Source of the DNA: Acanthosoma haemorrhoidale
Lineage: Eukaryota > Arthropoda > Insecta > Hemiptera > Acanthosomatidae
Length of the DNA stretch: 64,000 bases
Assembly (NCBI GenBank): GCA_930367205.1
Contig: CAKNEZ010000003.1
Coordinates: forward strand, 62,001 to 126,000
Reading direction: 5' to 3'
The translations under genes were made by a program, and so were the position numbers. The notes beneath the pieces are model-generated. The model was not told the origin of the DNA and ran no database searches. It saw only the letters and a list, made by a program, of their open reading frames with translations. Shown piece by piece: positions 34,118 to 42,508 of the stretch. Positions within the stretch are counted from its first letter, which is position 1, and each line of letters begins with the position of its first letter.

Positions 34118-36067
34118 TCCCAAGTGAGAAACGGAGACCGTTAGCATATGCAAGCCGCCAACCACATCAGGCGGAACCGAACTACTCGGCTACCGAGCGG
34201 GAGCTGCTGTCGGTAATATGGGCCACGAAACACTTCCGGTGCTACCTGCTAGGGCGGAAGTTCACCTTGGTAACGGAACACGCGGCACTGTGGTGGATGT
34301 TGTCTCTCAGGGATCCGTCGTCCCGACTGACGAGATGGGCGCTCCGGCTGGAAGATTTTGACTACGAGATAGTCCACAAACCCGGACGCAAACACACCAA
34401 TGCGGATGCGCTAAGCCGTGTGGTGGCCAAGCTAACTTCAGAGGAGGCCCAGGACTACGAACGATATAGCTAAGACCAGCTAAAGGACAAAGAGTGCCAA
34501 AACTGAGCGAAAGGCAACCCCCGATTGTGCAGGTGGGACGAACAGGGGTTAATGTACCGATGAGAGAACGACGAGCGAATACAGTGGAAGGTGGTAGTGC
34601 CTCAAGTCAGGAGAAAAAAAGCTTTGACCGACCATCACAACAGCGTGTGGGCTGGTCACCCCGGGGGGCGAGAGAACGCTTCCCGTCTTACGGCAAAGGT
34701 ACTTCTGGCCTTCAATGAAGCAAGACGTGGAGGCGTTTGTAAAGACATGTCACTCGTGTGCCACCCGGAAAACACCGGCGGGATGGACGGTACCAATTGA
34801 GAGGCTGTTCTTTCCATCGTGACCTTTCGAAATGGTGTCCCTTGATATAGTGGGACCTTCCCAAGGAGCCAGAGAGGGAACAAATACCTTTTGACCTTTA
34901 TCGATCACTTCTCTAGATACACCGAGGCCGTAGCCATTACCGAACAGATGGCGGGAGCCACGGCAAAGGCTTTCGTAGAGAACATCACCACCAGACATGG
35001 GGTGCCACTGCGCCTACTAACTGACCAGGGCCGAAATTTTGTCTCCGAATTGTTTAAGGAGGTGTGTAAAGCGCTAGGGATCGCCAAGCTAGGTTCCACA
35101 GGACTTTGGGCGATTCGTTAGCTCACTTTGCCAGAAAGGATAGGAGGGACTGGGACAAATGGGTCCCGTATTCCTTGATGGCGTACAGAGCCATTCCCCA
35201 CTCGGCCACTGGATTCTCGCCTAACTACCTCCTTTTCGGACGGGAACTACGGACACCAGTGCGACTAGAGAAGGTCACCAAAGACGAAGGAGACATGGAC
35301 GAGGCTAGCGAGGTGGTGCAACAATTAGGGGACCGGATACAGAAAGCCCAAATTGAGGCAAGACAAAGAATTGACCGAGAGTGGACACGACGCACAGAGC
35401 GGATAAACAAGACGAGGAAGGAAAGAGAGTTTAGAGTGGGGGACTTCGTATACCTCCATGTACCCGCGGTAAAGCCAGGCCATTTCCCAAAGTTTCACTG
35501 CCCATGGACTGGTCCCCATGAGGTGACCAAGAGGTTAGGGAAGGTCACATACGAAATAAGGAGTGAATCAGGAAACACTCAGGTGGTCCATATAAACAGG
35601 CTGAAGCCAGCTCACAGAGGACTACATGGAGGAGTGCCTGTGACGAGTCAAGGGAAACCGGGACGACTGGAACTCTTCCCTGAGCAGGCGGAGAGCAAGC
35701 TTGACAGTACGGACGAAGAAGACGACCTAGAACTCGTACCGATGGCAAGCTCAGATGATGACGAGGAGGAAGGAGAGGGAGACGACCACATGACCCCACC
35801 ACATACATTGGCCACTAGCTCCCCAAAAGGAAAGGGCCCAATTCCGTGGCAAGTAGTAGTAACGGCAGGAAGACCCAGTGTCATACCAAGAGGTCTAGAA
35901 CCGGTCCCACTAACCGCATGAGAGAGACCCCTTCCTGTAGCGAGGAGATTGAAGAGAGTACCCTCGAACCCTCTGACGACCCCCTGGACCCGATGTGGGA
36001 ACCTGAACCTCTACCAGCCCTACCCACACACCAAAGTTTGTACAACCTACGGAATCCAAGGAAGTAA
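34118..36067 (+). pseudogene. RNase H and integrase of the Gypsy element, broken
   Basis: RNase H resumes (LAYAS, YSATERELLSVIWATKHF, TLVTEHAALWWM; 34145-34300), then HTNADALSR and the integrase zinc domain (HHNSVWAGHPG, CHSC ...; 34630-34770). The core has FIDHFSRYTEAV and LLTDQGRNFVSEL (34891-35060), but the segment that should carry the catalytic Glu is deleted at about 35095-35110, where the frame shifts into the next piece (YSLMAYRAIPHSATGFSPN, 35106-35921). The C-terminal domain and an acidic tail follow, ending in SLYNLRNPRK (36067). Integrase activity is lost. Confidence 0.82.
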
Positions 36068-36383
36068 TGACGAATAATGTTTCAGGAGGACTGATGTTGG
36101 TGGTGAAGCGGGATAGGAACATTGAGAGAATTACCGCAAGTAATCGGCCTCGCCTGGCTGGTATACCGCTGGCGTGCCCAGCGTCAACCCCAAGAGGAGT
36201 CAACCCCTACAGCAGCCCAGGTGATTATTCGTTACCCGAAGGAACAAGAGCCTGTCCCATCTACAAATAACGGGAAGGAGTGAGTGAAGGTGGTGACAGT
36301 GAATAGTTCAGTGCAACGTACCCCCGAGGATACTTAGTGAAAAGAGCCGATGATAGTCGCCTCTTTTGTAAAGGAGAGGATAT
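36068..36383. other. 3' untranslated part of the Gypsy element
   Basis: No gene seen between the end of pol and the polypurine tract. A short open frame at 36067-36270 has no recognisable domain. Confidence 0.5.
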
Positions 36384-36658
36384 TGTAACCGTTCTGAAAT
36401 GGAACAAACGGTTGTTGTACAGTGGTTAGGAAATAATTGTACTAACGTGTATTACTTGAGGTTTCCATCAATGTTTTAGAATTTTGCGACCTGCTGTTAT
36501 ATTCTAGATTGAAGTATCGATTTACATGTGATATTTTTTTCAATAAAAAACTATTTTAGAGGTGTTCTTCATATTCCCGGTTATTATTTTCCTAAATCCG
36601 TGTGAAGTTCCTTTAGCTTGCCAACCATCCTTTTCACCAGGAGAAGCCAGGGGTTACA
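36384..36658 (+). repeat. 3' LTR of the Gypsy element 28343-36658
   Basis: TGTAACCG to GGGGTTACA. Partner of 28343-28627, with scattered substitutions and a short deletion near its end. Confidence 0.85.
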
Positions 36659-36667
36659 TATATATAT

Positions 36668-37403
36668 TGTAAACAAATGTAAATACCATTACCAAAATAT
36701 AAATCATTGTAAATATCGTAAACAACAAAACATGCTGCCAGGCCCAATTAGTTATATGAGGTGGGTCACCAGCTGTCAGGGCAGGTATAGGACCTACCGG
36801 CCGGTAGACCTTCCCAGCTAACGTCTCTTTGTCACAGGACAAAGGAAACCGCATACTACAAAAGCAGTCCTTATTGACTACTGACGGAGCAAGCTAGGTA
36901 TTTAAGGCCGGTGGAATCGAGCCTGTTTATCATTCTACTGACTCGTGGCTGCTCTGCTCGAAACTCTGAAACGTGCTGCTTCTTTATGAAAAACCTCTGC
37001 ATCTCTTTCTCTCCTCACCTCGCTACGTTTTAGTCCTCGCTAAATCTAGCACTTCCTAAGGAGAGACCTCTCCCTGGTGGAGATGGTTATCGTGGCCCTG
37101 CAAACTTACCAAGCAGTGTTTCCCACGGTGATTAAGTCTGCCTCACTCCGGTTCACACTCGACTCTTGGATCCGGACGGATTTTGCCTACCCTCAGATAC
37201 CGAGTGTGAATTTGTGGTCATTCTAAGACCACACAAACTACCTACCCTATACATCTTCTCCGGAAAATAGAGCATTGCCTGGGCAAATACCTATCAAAAA
37301 ATGGAGTCAGATAGTAAAGCCGTCATGAAACGATTGTCCAAGTTACTCTCATTTTGTCACCAGGGCTAGGGTAACTAGGCACCCACCTCGTGACGACCCG
37401 ACA
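36668..37403 (+). repeat. Solo LTR, family X copy 1
   Basis: TGTAAACA to GACCCGACA, 736 bp, between TA runs. No coding sequence. The right end (CTAGGGTAACTAGGCACCCA region) matches the right end of the split LTR at 52467-58418, which proves a common family. The strand is not certain. Confidence 0.65.
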
Positions 37404-37423
37404 TATATATATATATATATATA

Positions 37424-37736
37424 TGTAAGTTTCGAATTCAGAAACTTAAGGAGGTGGAGGGTGGCAGGTTATAAATCGAACACTTACAGATGCAGTTTAG
37501 AACTGTAATATTAAACATATGTACACATTAGCTAGCACTACAAATATTAAAATAAACCGATACAACTTAAAACTAACCTGAATCAATACAATCGTCGATA
37601 ATAAGCGTTGATCATTGTCTTAGCAAGCGTACCCATATTCAGGAGGTTACAACTCAGAGCGTCCTTTGATAGTAGCGCTCTCTGTCGGGACATTTTGCAT
37701 ATGTGCCGAAGTTTGGCGGTTACGTTCAAACTTACA
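37424..37736 (-). repeat. 3' LTR of the split third Gypsy copy
   Basis: 313 bp and about 95% like the LTRs at 12909 and 17276, with small differences (AGGAGGTGGAGGGTGGCAGG region). It opens the Gypsy copy whose remaining parts are at 37737-37878, 52216-52466, 58419-58878 and 63767-64000. Confidence 0.9.
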
Positions 37737-37878
37737 TCCCCCCTTTTTGAGACAGAGGGTAAAGCCCTTTGGAATTAAGCACGAGCTTACTAGCATGAAA
37801 TAAGTTTGACTCCTTTTTACGAAATCTACTATCTATTAAAAATAATATCTCTGAGATTTTCTGTTTTATTTTGAAAGG
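37737..37878 (-). pseudogene. Third Gypsy copy: 3' end of pol
   Basis: Matches 13227-13371 of the complete copy with small indels that break the frame. It ends at the provirus insertion, GAAAGG at 37873-37878 being the left target duplication. Confidence 0.88.
37873..37878 (+). repeat. Left 6-bp target duplication of the provirus
   Basis: GAAAGG, repeated at 52216-52221. The uninterrupted target is seen in the complete Gypsy copy (GAAAGGTCCTACT near 13365). Six-base duplications are typical of Polintons. Confidence 0.93.
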
Positions 37879-38155
37879 AGTAGAGGTAATTCGGGAAAAG
37901 AGCAGGGAGGATGGTGTTGCATGGTGGGGGAAACCGGTTTTCTATTGTGTTCTGATGTGAAAATGACGGGGCTCGGTGTTCGCTAGACCCGCACGACATG
38001 GTTTTAATTAATTTAAAGTTATGCGAAGCCTGTTAAGGTATGTGGAGTTGTAAATATCAAAAGTTAATCGTCGATGAGTATCGTTTATTACGACTTGTAA
38101 TTTTACTTTTTCTTCTCAGTATATAATGGGACAAGTAATGAGTAAGACTCGAAGG
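37879..38155 (+). repeat. Left terminal inverted repeat (277 bp)
   Basis: Pairs with 51939-52215; the only difference I find is at 37964/52130. It carries a possible leader exon, a candidate intron (38038-38119), and the ATG and first ten codons of the BIR gene. Confidence 0.96.
38038..38119 (+). other. Candidate 82-bp leader intron in the left inverted repeat
   Basis: Donor AAG|GTATGT at 38035-38043; acceptor after a pyrimidine tract (TTTTTCTTCTCAG) ending at 38119, six bases before the ATG of the BIR gene. The mirror copy is at 51975-52056 on the minus strand. This is a prediction only. Confidence 0.5.
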
Positions 38156-38455
38156 AGTAAGAACTTGAGATATGAGGAAGATCGTCTTTCTACATTTGTT
38201 GGATGGAAATCGCCGGTAAGTGTCGTTAAGCTCGCAGCAGCGGGATTTTATTATTTGAAACAATCGGATTTAACGAGGTGTCCTTTCTGTGGAGTGATAT
38301 TACACGAGTGGATGGAACATGATGATCCTTTAGTAGATCACAAGAAATGGTCTAATTATTGTCCGTTTATCGACTACCTGGATCAATTAGAAAAGCTCCC
38401 GTTGATAACAATAGATGAAGTTGATTATAAAAAAGAAACCAGTTGTTGTTGTTGA
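38126..38455 (+). CDS. Viral BIR-domain protein with N-myristoylation motif
   Basis: 109 residues from ATG 38126. The single BIR zinc domain spans about residues 18-82: RLSTFVGW, LAAAGFYY, then Cys52, Cys55, His72 and Cys79, the exact C-x2-C-x16-H-x6-C pattern of inhibitor-of-apoptosis proteins. There is no RING domain. The N-terminus MGQVMS fits the Met-Gly-x-x-x-Ser rule for myristoylation and is followed by basic residues, suggesting membrane attachment (inference). The first ten codons lie in the inverted repeat. It ends in CCC. It may block host cell death, or be a zinc-binding structural protein. A coiled-coil frame overlaps its end (38415-38597). Confidence 0.85.
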   Translation: MGQVMSKTRRSKNLRYEEDRLSTFVGWKSPVSVVKLAAAGFYYLKQSDLTRCPFCGVILHEWMEHDDPLVDHKKWSNYCPFIDYLDQLEKLPLITIDEVDYKKETSCCC

Positions 38456-38456
38456 T

Positions 38457-38597
38457 ATGCACAAGAGACTCGAGCATTACCTTCATCGACTTGAGGATTT
38501 AAAAATACAAATTAAAATCTATGAAAAAAGAAGATGTGAAATAAATCAACTAGTAAAAAAAATAGAACAACTTCATCTATCCCCACCTCTCTGTTAA
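38457..38597 (+). CDS. Small coiled-coil protein next to the BIR gene
   Basis: A frame open from 38415 overlaps the end of the BIR gene in another frame. An ATG at 38457, two bases after the BIR stop codon, gives 46 residues. It is rich in Leu, Lys and Glu with heptad-like spacing (HKRLEHYLHRLEDLKIQI). It may be a separate small gene or the displaced C-terminal part of the BIR protein after a slip in the nearby A run (38429-38434). I cannot tell which. Confidence 0.4.
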   Translation: MHKRLEHYLHRLEDLKIQIKIYEKRRCEINQLVKKIEQLHLSPPLC

Positions 38598-38629
38598 ATA
38601 TTTTAGTCTCAACGTTGAAGCCTAGCAAG

Positions 38630-39226
38630 ATGGAGGGTCCACGACGATTGGAACTAGTGACTGATTACCACATCACTAGTAGTAAACTAGTCCGAGTCGG
38701 TCTTTGTGATTTTGTGCCCACTGTCGCTGTCATCGATAAGAAAACTACAGTGTATATGGACACAGAAGAATGGAAATTCATCGTCGACCAAGTTCCAAGG
38801 ATGTTGTCTCTTTTCCAAAGCAGGCCCAAGAAAGTGGAGGTTGAAGACCGAGTAGGATGTAAAAATGTATATTGCATATTTTCCAAGAGAGGGAGGAACA
38901 GGATCATGAAAATTGAACAGGTAGTTCTTTGTTTCGCAATGTTTAACCAGAGTCCATTAACCCTTCAGCTGAATACACCTTCGGCATGTTTCAACAAAAA
39001 TGATGTGACAAAGCTTTGTAGAGACGTTAAGAAAATCAACGAATCATTGGACTTGATAACCAAGATGGCTGAACTCTACAAGAAAAATGAAGAAGACGTA
39101 GAACCTGTGGAATCTACATCAATGGACTTTAATATTAATACTAATACCCTTTTTAATAATTTAAATGAACTCGAGAAAATGTGTAATAATACCCACGTAA
39201 ATTGTAATTTGAACTATATTCAATAA
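38630..39226 (+). CDS. Provirus protein of unknown function
   Basis: I chose ATG 38630 (AAGATGGAGG, a fair initiation context) over the upstream TTG; this gives 198 residues. It has no domain I know. The N-terminal 130 residues look like a mixed alpha/beta globular protein with scattered Cys; the C-terminal third is helical, then Asn-rich (NINTNTLFNN). It ends 4 bases before an AATAAA-type poly(A) signal at 39223-39232. It is co-directional with the BIR gene, so possibly an early or host-interaction gene of the virus (inference from place only). Confidence 0.7.
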   Translation: MEGPRRLELVTDYHITSSKLVRVGLCDFVPTVAVIDKKTTVYMDTEEWKFIVDQVPRMLSLFQSRPKKVEVEDRVGCKNVYCIFSKRGRNRIMKIEQVVLCFAMFNQSPLTLQLNTPSACFNKNDVTKLCRDVKKINESLDLITKMAELYKKNEEDVEPVESTSMDFNINTNTLFNNLNELEKMCNNTHVNCNLNYIQ

Positions 39227-39380
39227 ATAATTGTTATGTCTATACATTTTTTTTTTGTTTTTTTTTTTGAACCTATCCCTAAGTAAAAAGGAAAATAAAG
39301 GTAAATAAAAAATTTTTTTTTTTAATTTTTATGGTTTATTTGAAATAAAACATGAATAAATTATAGATATAATATTGCAA
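39227..39380. terminator. Convergent 3' ends with poly(A) signals
   Basis: AT-rich; several AATAAA on the plus strand (near 39225, 39292 and 39303) and TTTATT (AATAAA on the minus strand) near 39338. Rightward and leftward gene clusters end here. No other gene seen. Confidence 0.6.
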
Positions 39381-39602
39381 TTAATAATAAGTAGAGTCTT
39401 CATCAATGTAGGAATGTCTTCGTATCTGGATAAATTCCTCGTCATTTTGCCATTCCTCAGGTAAGTTGTTCCAGATTTAATCCAATGTACAGTTCAAAAC
39501 GTACAAAAGCAACGAGCGAGGTAAAATTCTCAGTTCTTCAGTAGTTAAAGTTCCTATGCCTTCCTCTCCCAAGCGACGGATTACAGTCTCTAGTCTGTCC
39601 AT
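39381..39602 (-). pseudogene. Small broken gene after the second BIR gene
   Basis: ATG at 39602, 35 bases downstream of the stop of 39638-40330. The frame encodes 41 residues (MDRLETVIRRLGEEGIGTL at the start) to a TAA at 39477-39479, then reads on open to a final TAA at 39381. Amino-acid use on both sides of the internal stop looks coding (WNNLPEEWQNDEEFIQIRRH). So it is a small gene with one nonsense change, two tiny genes, or a sequencing error. Function unknown. Confidence 0.4.
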
Positions 39603-39637
39603 TATCAAAGTGATGATGTCAGATCCTTCCGTTCCTT

Positions 39638-40330
39638 TCATAAATAATACTCCTCCTCAAACCACAAGCACTGAGGACGACTCTTCCTATGGTACTTGAG
39701 AGGGTTGATTAGTGATTTGGAGTCATAGACCAGTCCACAGTATACACAATTAACATTATCCTTGACTCCGCGTATAAATCCTGCAAACGACAGCAGATGA
39801 TGAGACGAGTCGATGTTTCTAAATGATTGCTTACGTACCTCTTCTTTTTTGAAATTTATAGCCTCAGAATTTTTTCTGATCCATGTAGCCAATCGATGGG
39901 CTTGATTTAATGAGCAAACAAAGGAAGTGTTCAAATGAAAATCACATGCAATCTTATCATTTTCTAAAATTTTCAAGTTTGGACAGCCGAAATCATGGAG
40001 ATCATAGACTGGTTTATCGATAAGTTCTTCTATAAAATGACATTTTTCCCCTCCTTTCCCCCATAATGTGTCAAAGTCTTCCGTGATGGATAGTAAGAAA
40101 TATTTCATATCCTCATATGGTACATCACCATAGTTCCATTCCAGTCCGTGAATATGTTTCTTTACCCAAAGATTTGTTTTCGACTCACCCACTTCTCCAG
40201 CATCTCGAGGTGGTTTGAAAAACCAATGCCACGATGAACCATGGCTGATGGAGATTACAGATAGTTCTTTAATGATCAATGAGTTAGAAGCCGAGCGATA
40301 GCCCTGAAAATCAATGACCGCCGAACGCAT
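39638..40330 (-). CDS. Fusion of a Polinton FQGF/KEL-type protein with a BIR-like domain
   Basis: 230 residues from ATG 40330. The N-terminal part begins SAVIDFQGYRS and has KELSVIS, an HGLEWNYG block and a FGCPNL block. These belong to a protein family I recall from many arthropod mobile elements; a nuclease-like fold has been supposed but is not certain. The C-terminal part (about 150-225) has FAGFIRG and then Cys195, Cys198, His214 and Cys221: C-x2-C-x15-H-x6-C, one residue shorter than a standard BIR. A TATA-like CTATATATAG lies at 40388-40397, 58 bases upstream. It is the sixth gene of the leftward virion cluster. Confidence 0.75.
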   Translation of the reverse strand: MRSAVIDFQGYRSASNSLIIKELSVISISHGSSWHWFFKPPRDAGEVGESKTNLWVKKHIHGLEWNYGDVPYEDMKYFLLSITEDFDTLWGKGGEKCHFIEELIDKPVYDLHDFGCPNLKILENDKIACDFHLNTSFVCSLNQAHRLATWIRKNSEAINFKKEEVRKQSFRNIDSSHHLLSFAGFIRGVKDNVNCVYCGLVYDSKSLINPLKYHRKSRPQCLWFEEEYYL

Positions 40331-40387
40331 TATATGCTTGAGTCAATGTCCTACGGTGAAGTGATATTTTTGCAGTCGACTTAATCT

Positions 40388-40397
40388 CTATATATAG
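40388..40397 (-). promoter_or_regulatory. TATA-like box before the 40330 gene
   Basis: Palindromic CTATATATAG between the capsid stop (40412) and the ATG at 40330. It may start a separate transcript for the BIR-fusion gene. Confidence 0.45.
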
Positions 40398-40411
40398 ATG
40401 TATGTGCTGTT

Positions 40412-41629
40412 TCAGTACATTTTACGGACCAAACCGGTTCCCACCTCATATTCTACAATTTTATCGTGAAGAATAAGGCAGTAAGCCTTAGTATTTGCCG
40501 GAAAGTTCTCACCCGCCTCTAGTAATGCACGAATATCAATAGTCGTACTTTTTATTGCTTCAGATTGTTTAGAACAATCAATGATGGCTATAGGTGCAAA
40601 TGTCTCAAAATCAGATCGTGACAGTAGAGGCTGAGAATGCCTACTATTATAATAACTCTCTTGAAACTCAGCATACATTTCGTAGAGGAGAGCCACTTTT
40701 CCTTGTGCAAAATCTAAATTCAAATCGTCATAAGGATATTGTTCGCTATTCAGGTAGAGTTTCAAATTTTTCAATTTGCAACTATCAAACTGACTGCTGT
40801 CTTTGGTAGCGTTTCTCGTTCGATCAGTCTGGAATGCTATAATAACATAGCGCGGCTTTTCTAAATTTGTCGATGTTTTGACAGTCCAATTTTCCTGCTG
40901 TGTTGCAGGCAAACTAGGGTATTCGTAAAGATCCCATGATCGAAACGGAATTGATATGACCTTGTTTTTGTCAACCATCTTCAGCAATCTCAGACGTTCT
41001 TGATCAGAAACACGAACATGAGGCATCTTCCAAACCACTTTGTCCAATTTTATTTGGACGTTATCATCGCCACCCTTCACACAGTTCAAGTCCGTACTCG
41101 ATCGAATCAAAACGAGTTCCTGCTTAAGATTTATTAAAATTTTTCTATAGTCCTCACATATTCCTAAGAGAATATCCAGGGGCAGGCATGCGCTGAAAAA
41201 TCCGTTTTTGTCTAAGGAAAGAGTATTGTTGACACCGGGCATCGTCCACCCCGCATTTTCTAGTCCTTTGACATGAGTAGGTGAAAATGATGCATGACCT
41301 TTAAGCGTTGTAGTTATTCCAGGATTTCTCACTCTATCAACTTCAATGCCATTCAATTCATATCTAATCTCATCAAACAAAAACGCAAACGCGTTATTAG
41401 TCAATTTTGAAGTAGCTCCAGGAGTACCATCTTTTTTTAAAATTCGTCCTTCAAGATAAACATAACTTAATGAAGGAAACGTGTAGACATCTTGTTGATG
41501 TACAGGTATTCTGATTTCGTCGGACCTGTTAAAGGTGTTCCCCGCATACGGCTGATGTGAATGATACTGGAATTGCGTAAGGGAATCGTCAAATTTTATA
41601 TCTGATGTAACGCTTAGTATGTTATTCAT
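40412..41629 (-). CDS. MCP: Major capsid protein (double jelly-roll, hexon-like)
   Basis: 405 residues, ATG at 41629, overlapping the stop of the small gene before it (ATGA). It matches the conserved Polinton/adintovirus hexon: the N-terminal block QFQYHSHQPYAG, LFDEIRYELNGIEVDRVRNPG (first jelly roll), then DRTRNATKDSSQFD, KLKNLKLYLNSEQYPYDDLN and LYEMYAEFQESYY (second jelly roll), ending with AYCLILHDKIVEYEV and VRKMY. It would form the trimeric capsomers of an icosahedral particle assembled in the nucleus (family inference). No stop or frameshift is seen. Confidence 0.93.
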   Translation of the reverse strand: MNNILSVTSDIKFDDSLTQFQYHSHQPYAGNTFNRSDEIRIPVHQQDVYTFPSLSYVYLEGRILKKDGTPGATSKLTNNAFAFLFDEIRYELNGIEVDRVRNPGITTTLKGHASFSPTHVKGLENAGWTMPGVNNTLSLDKNGFFSACLPLDILLGICEDYRKILINLKQELVLIRSSTDLNCVKGGDDNVQIKLDKVVWKMPHVRVSDQERLRLLKMVDKNKVISIPFRSWDLYEYPSLPATQQENWTVKTSTNLEKPRYVIIAFQTDRTRNATKDSSQFDSCKLKNLKLYLNSEQYPYDDLNLDFAQGKVALLYEMYAEFQESYYNSRHSQPLLSRSDFETFAPIAIIDCSKQSEAIKSTTIDIRALLEAGENFPANTKAYCLILHDKIVEYEVGTGLVRKMY

Positions 41630-41781
41630 TTTTTCTTATTTTGTAACCGAAAACCGCACTGTTTCAAAAAGTTAGCGTTTGCACTTGTTAACTGTCTCGT
41701 CAATTTAGGATTACTAATTCTTAACATGGCTTGCTCTCTCCTTTTATAACGAGCTACACTATTATTCTGCACACCATCCAT
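41626..41781 (-). CDS. Small basic protein between penton and capsid genes
   Basis: 51 residues, ATG at 41781, 7 bases after the penton stop; its TGA overlaps the capsid ATG (ATGA). It is rich in Arg, Lys, Asn and Gln (ARYKRREQAMLRI; ending LQNKKK) with a run of likely helix. The tight fit between two virion genes argues that it is real. It may be a small core or cement protein, comparable in size and charge to minor core peptides of adenoviruses, but there is no sequence proof. Confidence 0.65.
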   Translation of the reverse strand: MDGVQNNSVARYKRREQAMLRISNPKLTRQLTSANANFLKQCGFRLQNKKK

Positions 41782-41788
41782 GGTAAAA

Positions 41789-42496
41789 TCAATCCCCATT
41801 TTTCTTCAAATGTATTCTCAATGTAACAGTTTCTCCCCTAAAGTCAATAAGTTCTCCGCCTTGATCCACTAACCGAATGGTAATATTGCCAACAGTCCTC
41901 ACGTTAGTAGGAAAGTAAATGATAGGATTCGGGGTTTCTATTATTTTATATCCTGGTTCTACAGCCGGAAAGAATTGATGTATGCTATGATCCGGATCTC
42001 CATTGACGTAAGACCCTGATGCGATGTTACAATGAATCGAAATAGTGTTTACAGAAAGAATTTTCACAATGCCATCTGATTCGCTGTACCGATGCACTGG
42101 GTTAATGACTTGATTGGGACGATGAAAACCCAGCAGTGGACCAATAGAATGGGGCTTGTCGGGGAAGTTGAAGTAGACCGGCTTCGTTGTTCTAAGTTCA
42201 GCCTTTAAAGTATTCTGATTTCCTCGCAGCATAAACCCCCCACCAGGTTCCTGGTGATCAATTTCGGCGCGAAGAAAAGTATTTAGAGCATCGATATCAT
42301 ACGATCCTTCAGGTATCTTGATCGTCGAATTTCCAAAATAAAACTTATCGTTAACATCCTTTCTTATATTAGGAATAGTATTATATGTGTCAAAAGATAA
42401 TAACCCAACTGTATAACTTGAGCCTAATTCCAGCGGAGGTAAAAAGTTTGCATGAAGAACACTAGAATTTCCCGTAAACGTTACTGTATAGCTCAT
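41789..42496 (-). CDS. Penton (single jelly-roll minor capsid protein)
   Basis: 235 residues, ATG at 42496, 12 bases after the protease stop. Motifs typical of Polinton pentons: SSVLHANFLPPLEL and YTVGLLSFDTYNTIPN at the N-terminus, IKIPEGSYDIDALNTFLR in the middle, and TVGNITIRLVDQGGELIDFR and VTLRIHLKK at the end. The protein would form the fivefold vertices. Order protease-penton-capsid agrees with other members. Confidence 0.9.
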   Translation of the reverse strand: MSYTVTFTGNSSVLHANFLPPLELGSSYTVGLLSFDTYNTIPNIRKDVNDKFYFGNSTIKIPEGSYDIDALNTFLRAEIDHQEPGGGFMLRGNQNTLKAELRTTKPVYFNFPDKPHSIGPLLGFHRPNQVINPVHRYSESDGIVKILSVNTISIHCNIASGSYVNGDPDHSIHQFFPAVEPGYKIIETPNPIIYFPTNVRTVGNITIRLVDQGGELIDFRGETVTLRIHLKKNGD

Positions 42497-42508
42497 TATT
42501 ATGAATGA

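Larger units (their letters stand above)
28343..36658 (+). mobile_element. Decayed Ty3/Gypsy element carrying a nested LINE
   Basis: LTRs at 28343-28627 and 36384-36658 share most of their sequence (for example CGACCTGCTGTTA and ACTATTTTAGAGGTGTTCTT). A primer-binding site-like TTGGTGTCAGG follows the first, and a purine tract (AAAGGAGAGGA) precedes the second. The element is GC-rich compared with its AT-rich surroundings. Gag, protease, RT, RNase H and integrase follow in order, broken by frameshifts, deletions and the LINE at 31453-34117. It sits in a TA run on both sides. Confidence 0.88.

Noticed and set aside
34905..35099. Minus-strand open frames over the Gypsy integrase (also 35545-35884)
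   Set aside because: Shadows of the plus-strand GC-rich pol; no domain.
38126..40330. BIR genes as exons of a host IAP gene
   Set aside because: Both lie inside the inverted repeats of the provirus, are single-exon, and one starts inside the repeat itself.
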